From NCBI GenBank assembly GCA_035610365.1, contig CM069438.1:35519869-35583868 (forward strand): a DNA stretch of 64,000 bases, read 5' to 3'. The notes below the pieces were generated by a model. It was not told the DNA's origin. It did not search any database and worked only from the letters and a program-made list of their open reading frames with translations. Of the stretch, positions 43,712-53,719 are shown piece by piece. Positions within the stretch are counted from its first letter, which is position 1. Each line of letters opens with the position of its first letter. Origin of the DNA: Aquatica leii. Taxonomy: Eukaryota; Arthropoda; Insecta; Coleoptera; Lampyridae. The translations under genes were made by a program, and so were the position numbers.

Positions 43712-45346
43712 CTAGCCCATTGTTCGATTCATCCGCTCAACCATGCCATTAGATTGAGGATGGAGAGGCATCGTCCTAGTTTCCTTAATTCCCAACAGTC
43801 GGCAAACTTCTTGACTTACTGGCATCGTGTTCTTTACTCGTACTAAAGTTCGGCCAACGAGTAGTCCCTTTTCAACTAAGCCGCCTTCCATTGGTTCAAT
43901 CGTGCGTATGGAAACTCCATCCAGACGTGCTATCACCACGCTTTCAGCCCTTGCAAGCAGAGTCACGTCTTCACTCAATAAAACTCGCACGGCTACCTTC
44001 TCTGACGCATGAAAAGGAATTTCTTCATTGTCGATCTTCAGGGCATCGTTCTTCATATTCAAATGGAACCCATACTTCTTTATCACGCCCATTTCCAGGA
44101 TAACTTCTTCCGTAATGTCGGCTACCAGTACTTGATGGTCGAGTACTCCATTTCCCAAACCAATGATTACGTCGCCCGTCGCCGTTCGAAGTCGTACTGC
44201 TACTGGTGATGTCTTCTCGTTTTCCAACAACATGTCAGGACGAATGATGGTCTTCGTTGCTCCTGTGTCAACTAGTAACTGAACACTTCTTCCATTGATC
44301 TTGCCATTGAGATAAATGCTATGCAATTGCTCCATCGGCGATGCTATTTGAATTGTAATCTCCGGAGCCTGAATAGACGAGATTGCCTTTTGTCTCTTTT
44401 GGTCGCATCGTTCCAAATTTTCGAGCGCTCTTCTTGTCCTCTTCTTAGGTTTAGTACGATGCCGTCGTGCATGGCTTATTTCACCGCAGTTCAAAGTTGT
44501 GACTCCTCTTTCCCGAAGTATTCGTCGCGCTATCTCCTCGATGCTTTCCAGTGTCTGCGCGGGTACTTCTGCAGCACAGCAAAGTTTATGACCGTTTCGT
44601 TGCGATGCTTGATTTGCTGCTTCAAACTCCAAAGCATGGGTTAAAGCGTCATCCAACATCTTCGGTCGAGCTAACCGGAGAGTCTGCTGCGTTACGTTGT
44701 CTCGGAGGCCGTCTACAAAAGTTTGAATAGCCAACTGCTCCAAGAAGGTGTCTGGTGCTGTAGGATACGCAAGTCGTGTTAATCTGGCGATGTCAGCCTC
44801 AAACTCTTGAAGACTTTCGGCAGCTTTCTGAACCCGACTTTTAATTTGAGCTTGATACACTTGTTGAAGATGAGCATCTCCATATCTCATTTCTAATCGC
44901 GAAATTAAGAGATCGTAATTTTTTTGTAGGTGGTCAGGAACAGTTTGCAAGATTGCAAGAGTTTCTCCAAGTAAGGGCACAATTAAAGACGTCGCTTTCT
45001 GTTTGTTGCTCCAACTATTAGCTGTAGCTGCGGCTTCAAACTGCTTGTAGTAGGTTAACCATAGAACTTTACCATCAAAATTTGGCGGTACAACTTTAAA
45101 CTTTTGAGTGGCTTCTTCCCGATGCTCCATTATTAAATCTTCACTCGTGACGCTTCCTTTGCCGTGACAATTCATTCGATTTATTCTTTTTTCAAGCAGT
45201 TTCATTCTGTCTTCTAATTTGTCCTCTATTGCTTCCATTTTATCATTCATAGATTCGCAATTTTTTCTTTTAAATTTAACATATCTCCTTGGGTTTCCTC
45301 TTGCACAATTTTGATTTAATTTCCTACACTTGTATTTGTTCCTCAA
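43712..45346 (-). CDS. Gag-protease open frame fused to the integrase tail, copy 2 (544 codons)
   Basis: One open frame covers the later part of Gag (FKVVPPNFDGKV, TFVDGLRDN), a basic linker (RRHRTKPKKRTRRALENLE) and the protease (LLVDTGATKTII). At VKNTMPV it passes by deletion to the integrase end (SQEVCRLLGI ... MVERMN). It shows that Gag and protease share one frame in this family. The true Gag start is upstream at 45505 (minus), separated by a frameshift near 45346, so even this frame is partly damaged. Whether it is translated is unknown. Confidence 0.75.
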   Translation of the reverse strand: MRNKYKCRKLNQNCARGNPRRYVKFKRKNCESMNDKMEAIEDKLEDRMKLLEKRINRMNCHGKGSVTSEDLIMEHREEATQKFKVVPPNFDGKVLWLTYYKQFEAAATANSWSNKQKATSLIVPLLGETLAILQTVPDHLQKNYDLLISRLEMRYGDAHLQQVYQAQIKSRVQKAAESLQEFEADIARLTRLAYPTAPDTFLEQLAIQTFVDGLRDNVTQQTLRLARPKMLDDALTHALEFEAANQASQRNGHKLCCAAEVPAQTLESIEEIARRILRERGVTTLNCGEISHARRHRTKPKKRTRRALENLERCDQKRQKAISSIQAPEITIQIASPMEQLHSIYLNGKINGRSVQLLVDTGATKTIIRPDMLLENEKTSPVAVRLRTATGDVIIGLGNGVLDHQVLVADITEEVILEMGVIKKYGFHLNMKNDALKIDNEEIPFHASEKVAVRVLLSEDVTLLARAESVVIARLDGVSIRTIEPMEGGLVEKGLLVGRTLVRVKNTMPVSQEVCRLLGIKETRTMPLHPQSNGMVERMNRTMG

Positions 45347-45748
45347 TAGTCTTTATTTGATTTTTCATGCTCGCTCGTATTCTCGTAAACTTCTAGAATT
45401 TTCTTCCATTTTTCTAGTCATCGATTCTTGACCATTTTTTATTGATTCAAGAAATTCAAATAGTTTTGCGTCCATTTTAACTGCATGCGAACGCGTCATA
45501 GGCATAAACTTAACCACGAATAATATTTAAAACAAAAGTTAATAGCATTAAATTTTAATAAAGCCCGACACTGGTTTAACGAAATGGAACAGCTAAGATT
45601 AAATGCTATAAACAAACACGCGAACTAAAGTTTTATTATTTACCCAAAAAAATGTTTTTATTACGGGAGCGATATCAAATTACTTAATGATATTCAGACT
45701 AAATATCGCGAACGGTTTATTCTATTCTATACCCCGCACTGACGCCAA

Positions 45749-46170
45749 TGTAACGAATTTTATTATTAAGACTAACTTATTTAAACTACTAAAAAAAAGT
45801 ACACTTTTAAATTAACCGAACTAATTAAATCTAATAATATTTAATAAAAACACTTACGATAATTTAAATCACTTACACGAAGATAAGATAAAGTCGGCGG
45901 ATAGCTTCACACACTTCTTTACACTAAAGTCACGTACCAGATTATTCGCCGTAGGTTTATCTCACACGCGTTAACGACTTATTTATTTAGACTTGAATAA
46001 TCTTCTTAACACTGCTGTCTTCGCATTACGGAAATAACTGACCTACAATTTGTTTGTTCCGTATATATACACATTTTGGAAATCCTTCTCGACTGTTTCA
46101 TATCTTTTGGTATACGTTCTAGAAGATGGATAACAACTTCGAGAAGGCTCTTGAATTTGAGAACGTTTCA
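45749..46170 (-). repeat. 5' LTR of copy 2
   Basis: A 422-bp LTR that begins TGAAACGTTCTC at 46170 on the minus strand and ends ...TTACA at 45749. The primer binding site lies one base further, at 45747-45732. Confidence 0.88.
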
Positions 46171-46174
46171 ATAT

Positions 46175-46405
46175 TTTTATAAAAGTTTTAGTTTGGTAAG
46201 TCCAAATTATAGAGTCTTTTCATGGAGAAAGATCAAAAACAGTGGAACTTACTTTTTTGAGAATAGAAGAATAAAGTCATTCGTTCATGGTTGTGTAAAT
46301 GTAGGTCAATTTACTGTTACGGTTCTCAAGAAAAGCAAATACAAGATTTTTAAGAGAGAACCATCGAGGGATATCCATGCGTGGATCATATATTTCACTC
46401 TCAGT
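46175..46405. repeat. Tandem ~0.69-kb array, fragment between Gypsy copy 2 and the hAT element
   Basis: It carries the markers TAGTTTGGTA, GGTTCTCAAGAAAAGC and ATCCATGCGTGGATCATAT in the order seen at 39550-39770. It ends with CTCTCAGT (46398-46405), the hAT target duplication. Confidence 0.8.
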
Positions 46406-46563
46406 CAGTGCCGGTTTAGCCAGGGGTCTTTTCCGTGCTATAGCACCGGGAGGTAAAATATTTTAGGGCGGCTTACATCTGCCCATTATTGATGAGCTAC
46501 TTTGATAATATTTAATGTTAAAGTTAGGACACAAATTTTAGAAGTAAATTTTAATTTTTTTAT

Positions 46564-47215
46564 ATGCTTGTTATAAAAAAAGAAAGAGACGTTAAAAAGA
46601 TATCGGAGGAGAACGAAGGAAAAACTTCAAGAACAGAAGGAGGAAGGAAAGAAATGGAGGAGTTAAAAGAATTAATGAGAGAAATGATGAAACAGATGGA
46701 AGAAAATATGCAAGGAATAAGACAAGAAATGAAGGAAATGAAAAAGAAATGGGAGAAAGAGAAAAGAAGTGGGAGAAAGAAAAAGAGAAACTTGTGGAGA
46801 GAATAGAAAAACTGGAGAAAAAGCGGAAGACGAGGAAAGATGGAAAAGAAAAAATAATATCGTGATAAAGGGGTGGAGAAGTAAAAACAACAAAAAAGAT
46901 TTAGCAGTGATGCTGGAAGAAAAATTAAATGTAAAAGTAGAGGTGAAAAAAGTGACAGTAATAAACAAAGAGAAGAAAAATGAGATGGTGGTGGCGGAAA
47001 TCGGAGGACGGGAGAAAAAACAGAAGGTAATGGAGGAGAAGAAGAAAGTAAAGAATACAAGAATATATATAAGTGACGATTTAACATGGGAGAAAAGAAG
47101 AGTGCAAAGAGAAATAATGAACATAGCGATGGAAAGAAGAGCGGAAGGAAAAAGAGTATGGGTAGGGAAAAATGGAGATAGACGAAGACAGATACATATG
47201 GAACGACAAGGATAG
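46564..47215 (+). pseudogene. ORF1 of the purine-biased LINE
   Basis: The first part (46564-46806) is a coiled coil rich in Met, Glu and Lys. After a frame change near 46770-46806, the second part reads NNIVIKGWR ... VKNTRIYISDDLTWEKRRVQ, like the RNA-binding part of LINE ORF1 proteins. The start ATG at 46564 follows T-rich sequence of the hAT element, so the true 5' end of the LINE is uncertain. Confidence 0.65.
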
Positions 47216-47397
47216 GGGACTGTGCAGAGAAAGAGAAGAGAAAGTGGGGAACCAAAAGGCAAAAACTAAAAGGGCAAAGGGGGGTGGTAAAGGAGGGAAA
47301 GTTGACAGAAACGGCAAAGAAAAGTAATAATGAGAGATGGAAATGGAAAAGAAAAAGAAGGGAGAAAAAAAGAAAGTAAGGAAGAAGCACGGGGGAG

Positions 47398-50300
47398 GTG
47401 AGTGAGCTGAGAGTATTGTTTTGGAACGTAGCAGGAATAAAAAACAAGGAACATAATTTTTGGAAGTACATCAAGGAACAGGATGTAGTAGGATTACAGA
47501 AAACATGGATGGAAAAAAAAGAATGGGAGTGGTGGAAAAAAGAGTTGCCGGAGGAATTTGAGTGGGTGGTGCAACATGCAGAAAGAGAAAAGAAAAAAGG
47601 GAGGGCAAAGGGGGGTATAATAACGGGAATAAGAAAAATATGGCTGAGCCAGGAAAAGAAAGAGAAAGTGCAACAGAGAAGAGGAGTTGTAGAAAGGAAC
47701 ATACAGTGGGGAAAAACAAAAATAAAAGTAGTGACGGTTTATAGCAGTAGAATGAAAGAGACAAGGAAAAACATAGAAGAGATGATAGAAGAGAAGGAAG
47801 AGGGATTGATAATAGTAGGAAGGGACTTCAACGCAAGAATAGGGGAAGCGGGGGGAATACAAGAAAGAAAATGGACGGGAAAGAGACAAACAAAGGACAA
47901 GGTGATAAATAAAGAGGGAGAAGAACTGCTGGAATTGTGCAACGAAAAAGGGTGGAAAATAATGAACGGGAACAGAGAAGAAGATGGAAAGGGGAAATTT
48001 ACGTACATAGGACGAAGGGGAGAATCAATAATAGATTTTGTAATGACAAATGAAGAGGCTGCAGAAAAGGTAAAGACATTTAAGGTGGGAGAAAGGGTAG
48101 AGTCAGACCATCAACCACTGGAATTGACAATGGAAGGAAGAGAAAGAGAAGACAGAGAGGAAGAGGAGAAGTACATAACTAAAAAAAAGTGGACAGAAGA
48201 GGGTATAAAAAAATATAAAGAGAGAATAGGGAAAACGGTATGGATAGGGAAGGAATTACAAGAAAGTGTAGAGGAAATGAGAGAGATGATGGAGAAAGCA
48301 ACAGAGAGAGTCAGATTTAGAAAGTGGAAGGGGGAGAAAACAGGATGGAAGAAATGGTGGGATAAGGAATGCAAGGAAGCAACGAAGGCAAGAAGAGCAT
48401 TAAGACAGTGGAAAAAGGGAAGAAAGAAAAAGAAGAATACAAAGAAGCAGTAAAAATATACAAAAAAACATGCGATAGAAAGAAGGATGTAAACAAAAAG
48501 AAACAAGAGGAGCAGATTAAAGGAATAAAAACGGAAGAAGATGTACGGAAGTACCTAAAGAAGCAGAGGAAAAAAACAGGACGACAAAGGGAATAAAAAT
48601 TAAAGAATGGGAGATATATTTTCGGAACCTGTTGGTAGAAGAAGAACAAAAGCAGGAAAAAGAAAAAAGGAAAGGCGCGGTAGTAAGACAAGAAGAAGGA
48701 GATAGGGATATGATAAGGGAGGAAGAAGTAATAGAGGCGATAAAGAATATAAAAAAAGGAAAGGCGACAGGAGAAGATGGGATACGAGGAGAAGAGTGGA
48801 TATACGGGGGAGAAAATGTAGCAAAAAGGATGACGGAAATAATAAACAAAATATGGAAAGGGGAAGGATTCCCAGAGAGATGGAGAGAGGGAATAATATG
48901 CTCAATACATAAAAAAGGCGAAAAAAATAAAGTCGAGAATTATAGAGGGGTAACATTATTGAGCTCGGCATACAAATTGTACGCGACAATACTGCAAGAA
49001 AGATTACAGAAGGAAATAGAGGAAAGAAGTTTGGTACCAGACCGACAAGCGGGATTCAGAAAAGGAAGAAGGGCGATAGACAACATATATATAATGAAAC
49101 ACTTAGCAAATAAAGAACTAGAAAAAAAAAGAGGGAAAATGGTAGCACTATTCGTAAACCTAAAAGCTGCTTTTGACAAAGTGAATAGGGAAAAGCTGTG
49201 GGAATATATGAAAAGAAAAAAAATCAATGAAAGATTAATACAAAGAATAGAAGAAACGAGAAGCAGGGTTAAAGTGAATGGGGAAGAGAGTGAGAAATTC
49301 ATAACAAAGAGAGGGTTGAGACAGGGATGTCCACTGAGCCCAAGCCTGTTCTCGGTATATACGGGGGATCTGGAAGAGACAATGAGAGGACAACAGACAG
49401 GAGGGATAGTGGTAGGGAAAGCTAAGGTATGGTCGTTGGCGTATGCGGATGACATAGTGCTGGTAGCTAAGGAGGAAAAGGAAATGAAGGAGATGATGAA
49501 AACGCTAGAAAAATATATGAAAAAAAAGAAATGGAAGTAAACACGGAGAAAACAAAGATAATGATATTTAGAAAAGGAGGGGGGAAAAGAAAAAGAGAGG
49601 AGTGGAGATGGAGTGATGAGGAAGTGCAACAAGTGAAGGAATTTACATACCTGGGCTACACGATGAAACAGGATAATAAAGAGGGAGAACACATACAGGA
49701 AAGGGTGAAGAAAGGAAACAGGCTAATAGGACAAGTATGGGGTGTGGGGGAAAGAATATTCAAGATGGATATAAAAAACAGAAAATTGCTGTTCGAAAAA
49801 TTAATAAAGGGGGTGGTAATGTATGGAGCGGAAATATGGGGCTGGAAGGAGTGGAGGGAGGTAGAGGGGCTACAGGAAAAATACTGGAGATGGGTGTTAG
49901 GATTGGACAGGGATACACCGGGGTATATTGTGAGAGAGGAGGTTCAGATAGAAAAAATAAGGACTGAGACAGCAAAAAGAGCAATAAAATACGAGGAAGA
50001 AATGAGGGAAAGAACAGATTGCAAAATTCTGCAAGAATGTTGGAAAGAGATAAAGGGAAGGAAAGTGAAGTACGGGCAGGAGGGCAGAGAAGAGTATTAC
50101 AAAAGAAACGGGTACGCGAGTGAAGAAGTGGAGAGATTAAGAGAAGAGGGGATAGGGACAAGAGAAGAAATAATAAGGAGAGATAGAGACATCGAAAAAC
50201 AAGAAAGATGGACAAAGATAAAAGAGAGCAGATATAATAGGAATTATAAAGATATCAAGGGTGAAGGGGTGCCGGAATATTTAAAAGACAGTGTGATTAA

Positions 50301-50567
50301 AAGCAACAAAAAGGAAAAAAAATGGTGGCAAAGTTCAGATGTGGCAACGAGGAGTTAGGGAACAAATATTGGAAGGAAGAACCAGAAAAGTTGTGCAGGC
50401 TATGTGGAGAAGAAACGGAAGATCTGAACCACATGAGAAAGAGATGCAGGGAACTAAGAGAGGAGGTGATGAAAACAGTGGATATCTTAGATGAAAACGG
50501 AAAAGGAGCGGAATGGATGGAGGAAGTATGGAGCAGGAGGAAAAAGTTAAGGGGGGAGAAGGGATAA
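47398..50567 (+). pseudogene. ORF2 of the purine-biased LINE: endonuclease + reverse transcriptase
   Basis: The first segment (47398-48453) is an AP-type endonuclease (LFWNVAGI, VGRDFNARIGE, FVMTNEE, ESDHQPLE). It begins with GTG, so its start is not defined. The next (48632-49540) is reverse transcriptase (GKATGEDGIRGEEW, NYRGVTLLSS, RQAGFRKGR, GLRQGCPLSPSLFSVY, and catalytic YADD). The third (49531-50358) continues the thumb (EFTYLGYTMKQD, MYGAEIWGW). The last (50322-50567) has a CCHC-type finger (CRLCGEETEDLNHMRKRC). Frame changes occur near 48420, 48600, 49535 and 50330. Confidence 0.85.
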
Positions 50568-50759
50568 GAAAATGTAATATATATGTATAGACAACACGAC
50601 CAAATTTGTAAGCCAAATGGCAATGAATAAAGTTAAACTTATATATATAAAAAAAGAAAAATAAGACGAAGACCCACTATGCAATATTTTTGAGACTAGG
50701 CGCAATCGTGCATCTTATTACAGAAGCACCGGGCGGCGAAGTACCTTAAACCGGCACTG

Positions 50760-51540
50760 CTCTCAGTGGATTTGCAAAAAAACTCAATCTAAAATATTGT
50801 AAATTTCAGAGTTCGTGGGCGATATTTAAGATGGCTCAAGATTGATATTGAGAATTCAAGTATATGGATGAAATCACGCATAGGTTTAAAAATTAGAGCT
50901 TTCTCAAGACAAGTTTGAATTCGAGCTACAGAGAAGGAAAAAGTTTTAAAAATAATTAATAAACATTAAGTGCTGCGACCATATTAGAAAGATGAGTGAA
51001 GCAGTGTAGGCTAAATGCCTAAAAGTAACATGGAACTAAGTATGTTATATACTATAGACTCTATAGGATATGGTTAACCAGGTTGGCATTATAGGAATTT
51101 AGATAAGAGACCAAATTTTACAGTAGCTGGGATAGAACCAAGAGACAAAAGATTTTTGACTGAGAACGATCAAGGAATCATATGTTTTATTTTCAGTTGA
51201 TTGGCATCATTTGCAGATTTGAAGGTTCGTGAATGATAACCAAGATCGCTCAATATTGGGATTTTTTTGGAAATAATTTTAAGTATTTGGACGAAATTGC
51301 GCATAGATTTGAAAATTAGAGCTATTTCAAGATAAGCTTGAGTTTTGGTTACAGAGAAGGGCAAAGATGAAGAAAAAGTGAAAAAAAACATGCAGTGTTG
51401 CGACAATATCAAAAAGATGAGTGAAAAAAAGTAGACTAAAAAGCGTAGATGCCTATGGAACTCTAGAGTCGTCTTTTATAGACTATAGGATATGGGTGAC
51501 CAAACCAAAATTATAGGAATTTCGAAATATGACATGAAAT
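50760..51540. repeat. Tandem ~0.69-kb array, right end
   Basis: The array resumes after the hAT duplication with TGGATTTGCAAAAAAACTC and keeps the marker order (CAAGTATATGGATGAAATC, GACTCTATAGGATATGG, GATGAGTGA) up to about 51540, where it dissolves into unrelated sequence. Confidence 0.8.
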
Positions 51541-52387
51541 TTTGTGTAGCTGTTTCCACTCAAACGGGTTGAGATTTGTCGTTTTATACGGACGAGTTCT
51601 AAATCTTGTCAGATTAAGATAATTCAACTGTTACACAGTTTGCTACGTTTTTAAAAAACTACTAAACATTTGCGATGGCTTACTGGAACTTTTTTACACT
51701 TTGTTCTATAGTTTTTAATGGTATAAGTAAAATATTGTTAACGTGCAAAATTATTGGCGACAAAGCTACTTGACTATGTCACTACTTAATTACTCTAATC
51801 GTAAGTAGGGCAACCAGAAAAAAATTTATGAATTGGACTCTCAAATGGCGCTTGGTCACTCAAGCACTTAAAAATTAAAATTTTTAATTTTTTTTCAATA
51901 CGCTCGATTTCGTTTAATAACCGGATGTAAGTAATTAAGCAGCGGAAACGATTGTTTCACATATTGGTTACAAATGATTAAAAGGGATGCCCGAACGGTA
52001 CCCGCACCACCATCCAGATCCGTAATCAAAATTTTCCCAACTAATTATTTAAAAACGATTAAAAGGAGTAGCGTTTCCAAATATTTGTAAATTTGTGTAA
52101 CAGGTCAAAAAACTGGTACTTGGTGGGGGATGTATTCGTAATTCGTGTAGTATTTTTGTGATTACGGTCCACTATTGATCGTTGCGCGCGCTATGCTCTT
52201 CAATATTCACGGCATTCACTTCTTGTACGTGTTTGGGTGCATGCCGCGTCGTAGTGGGCCATGCTCGCGTCGTACGAATTCAAACGTTTTTTCGAGTGAC
52301 ATTTTTCGCGCGTTTAAAAAAGGTGTTTGAAATGTGACTTTAGTGCGATTTTCTTTTGTTTTTTTTCTTGTTGCGGTCAAAACGAAT
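51541..52387. other. Spacer, possible promoter region
   Basis: No coding signal. From ~52140 to 52320 the sequence is richer in CG dinucleotides (GTTGCGCGCGC, CCGCGTCG, CTCGCGTCG) than its surroundings, as around a host gene 5' end. Confidence 0.4.
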
Positions 52388-52433
52388 ATGACCGAACCCG
52401 GAACAATCGATGACACCTGGGAGGAATTCTTTG
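52388..52433 (+). CDS. Possible first coding exon of an unidentified host gene
   Basis: The ATG in AATATGACC opens MTEPGTIDDTWEEFF and runs to a good donor, TTTG|GTATGT, at 52433/52434 (phase 1). The CG-richer upstream sequence fits a promoter. I found no convincing next exon inside the window. Joining to the acceptor at 53629 gives a frame that stops after 28 codons. I do not recognise the protein. Confidence 0.35.
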
Positions 52434-52955
52434 GTATGTTTCTTTACTTATTTGCTAAAAAAAATTTGGCAGTGTGTTTAAAAAAAATGACATTCCGGGG
52501 GTTTGTCCTAATTTTATTATTAGATTTTATTGGCATAATAAGCCGGTTTTGAACTGACAATTATTTGTTTATTTAGCGTTTTTATTGTGATTTTTGTAGT
52601 AATGACCTTTGGTCATTTTTGCTTAGTAAGCTTTGACATTGCACTTTTTGCCGTATAAAAACAAAAGCTCTACGCCTGCTGTATTTGGGTTAACAGCATG
52701 TAGTTTAATTATTTATCATTCAAATTGAAGATTAGATAAGACTCCGTTAATTATTTTGTATAATTCTAGAGGGAAAAAAATTGTATTTACTTTATTCAAA
52801 GGGGGGCGGAAAATCAAGGTCACGTTATCGATGCCTATTTGGGCGTGTGACATATATTTGTCGTTTTTTTGGATTATGGCCAAAGTTATTCTTGATGGTG
52901 GAAAAGACAGTAGGAAAAACCAATTAAACTTTGTTTACTTCAATTTTTTTAGGTA

Positions 52956-53117
52956 ATGTCTAATTTAGATTCGTCTAGACTTATCCTCGCCTCTATTGAT
53001 GAAACAATTTTTCTTTACTTGGAAGGTTTTGGTGATTTTGCTTTAATAGATTTTGAAGACGAGCTTCCTTCAACTACTTCTTGGTTTCGCTTTCCTTCGG
53101 TTTCTTCTTCTTAGTTT
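52956..53117 (+). CDS. Small open frame, 53 codons, doubtful
   Basis: An ATG preceded by an acceptor-like CAATTTTTTTAG opens MSNLDSSRLILASIDETIF and stops at 53117. Amino-acid composition is protein-like, with a C-terminal serine run, but splicing from the exon at 52433 meets a stop at once. No known motif. It may be a chance frame. Confidence 0.2.
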
Positions 53118-53643
53118 TTTATTTTGCTGATAGCTGTTTCGGTTTCTGTACTTTTTTCGCTAGAGTTTAGACACTTCTAAAACTAAAATAATTTGTTGGT
53201 TATGAAAAGTTTGTGCCTTTGCCCAAGAGTTGTTACTCTTCGTATTCTTAAGATGGCCAAGTTTACTAAATAGGCAGTAGTTTTCCGAATAAAGAAAAGA
53301 TGGAAAGGCTTTGGTTGCAGAAAATAAACTACCAAATTTTACATCAACGTACTTCAGTTCAAATTTTTTCCAGATTTGGAATTTTGGAAAAGTTTGTTGC
53401 CATTTTGTGGACAATTAACAACTATGTCGATTACAAAGAACAGTATGTGATTCAGTCAGGACGGTGCTACTTAATTATCGTCACGTACTGCCAATAATTT
53501 ATGATCACGAATACCTGAAATATTTTCCTTGCACCACGTACCCGTTTCCCAGACTTTTTTCAACAAAGGGCTCAAAAGCGTTGCTTAGTTACACCCTTAT
53601 TTTTACATTAAAAAAATCGCGTCATTTAGTTACAAAACGTCAA

Positions 53644-53703
53644 AATGGACGGTTGTTCCGAATACATCAGTGCAGCTGGTGCACAAAGTGCCTTGCAGAG
53701 GAA
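53644..53703 (+). CDS. Possible first coding exon (alternative or separate host gene)
   Basis: The ATG lies in CAAAATGG, a good insect start context. It opens MDGCSEYISAAGAQSALQRN and ends at a consensus donor, CGC|GTAAGT, near 53716. The exon would be 24 codons long. No downstream exon is visible before the satellite, so the rest, if real, lies beyond 64000. Not recognised. Confidence 0.35.
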
Positions 53704-53719
53704 CGTGCGTGATCGCGTA

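Larger units (their letters stand above)
42476..46170 (-). mobile_element. Gypsy macro-domain element, copy 2 (internally deleted)
   Basis: A minus-strand copy of the family at 23428-29983, flanked by target duplication ATAT (42472-42475 and 46171-46174). The 5' LTR is 45749-46170. The internal part keeps Gag and protease, then jumps near 43815 to the end of the integrase, removing reverse transcriptase, RNase H and most of the integrase. The macro domain is kept. The zinc finger, polypurine tract and start of the 3' LTR are missing. It could not make its own reverse transcriptase. The tandem array resumes on both sides. Confidence 0.9.
46564..50655 (+). mobile_element. Purine-biased non-LTR retrotransposon
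   Basis: The element sits inside the hAT MITE and ends in an A-rich tail (TATATATATAAAAAAAGAAA near 50640-50655). Its plus strand is overwhelmingly A and G throughout both ORFs, giving Lys/Glu/Arg-rich proteins. It carries ORF1 and an endonuclease-reverse transcriptase ORF2 with a terminal CCHC finger. Several frameshifts disable it. The clade is not assigned. Confidence 0.85.
46406..50759. mobile_element. hAT-type MITE (~0.26 kb) containing a nested LINE
   Basis: The left end CAGTGCCGGTTTAGCC and right end ...TTAAACCGGCACTG form inverted repeats starting CAGTG, as in hAT elements. The 8-bp duplication CTCTCAGT (46398-46405 and 50760-50767) is the hAT size. The uninterrupted target is visible in the array at ~39762 (CACTCTCAGTAGATTTG). 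After removing the LINE only ~260 bp of hAT sequence remains, with no transposase. Confidence 0.88.

Noticed and set aside
46560..49692. Long minus-strand open frames (up to 380 codons) opposite the purine-biased LINE
   Set aside because: They arise because the plus strand has few T and C, so reverse-complement stop triplets are rare. The proteins are Ser/Phe/Leu-rich with no motif, while the plus strand has a clear endonuclease and reverse transcriptase.
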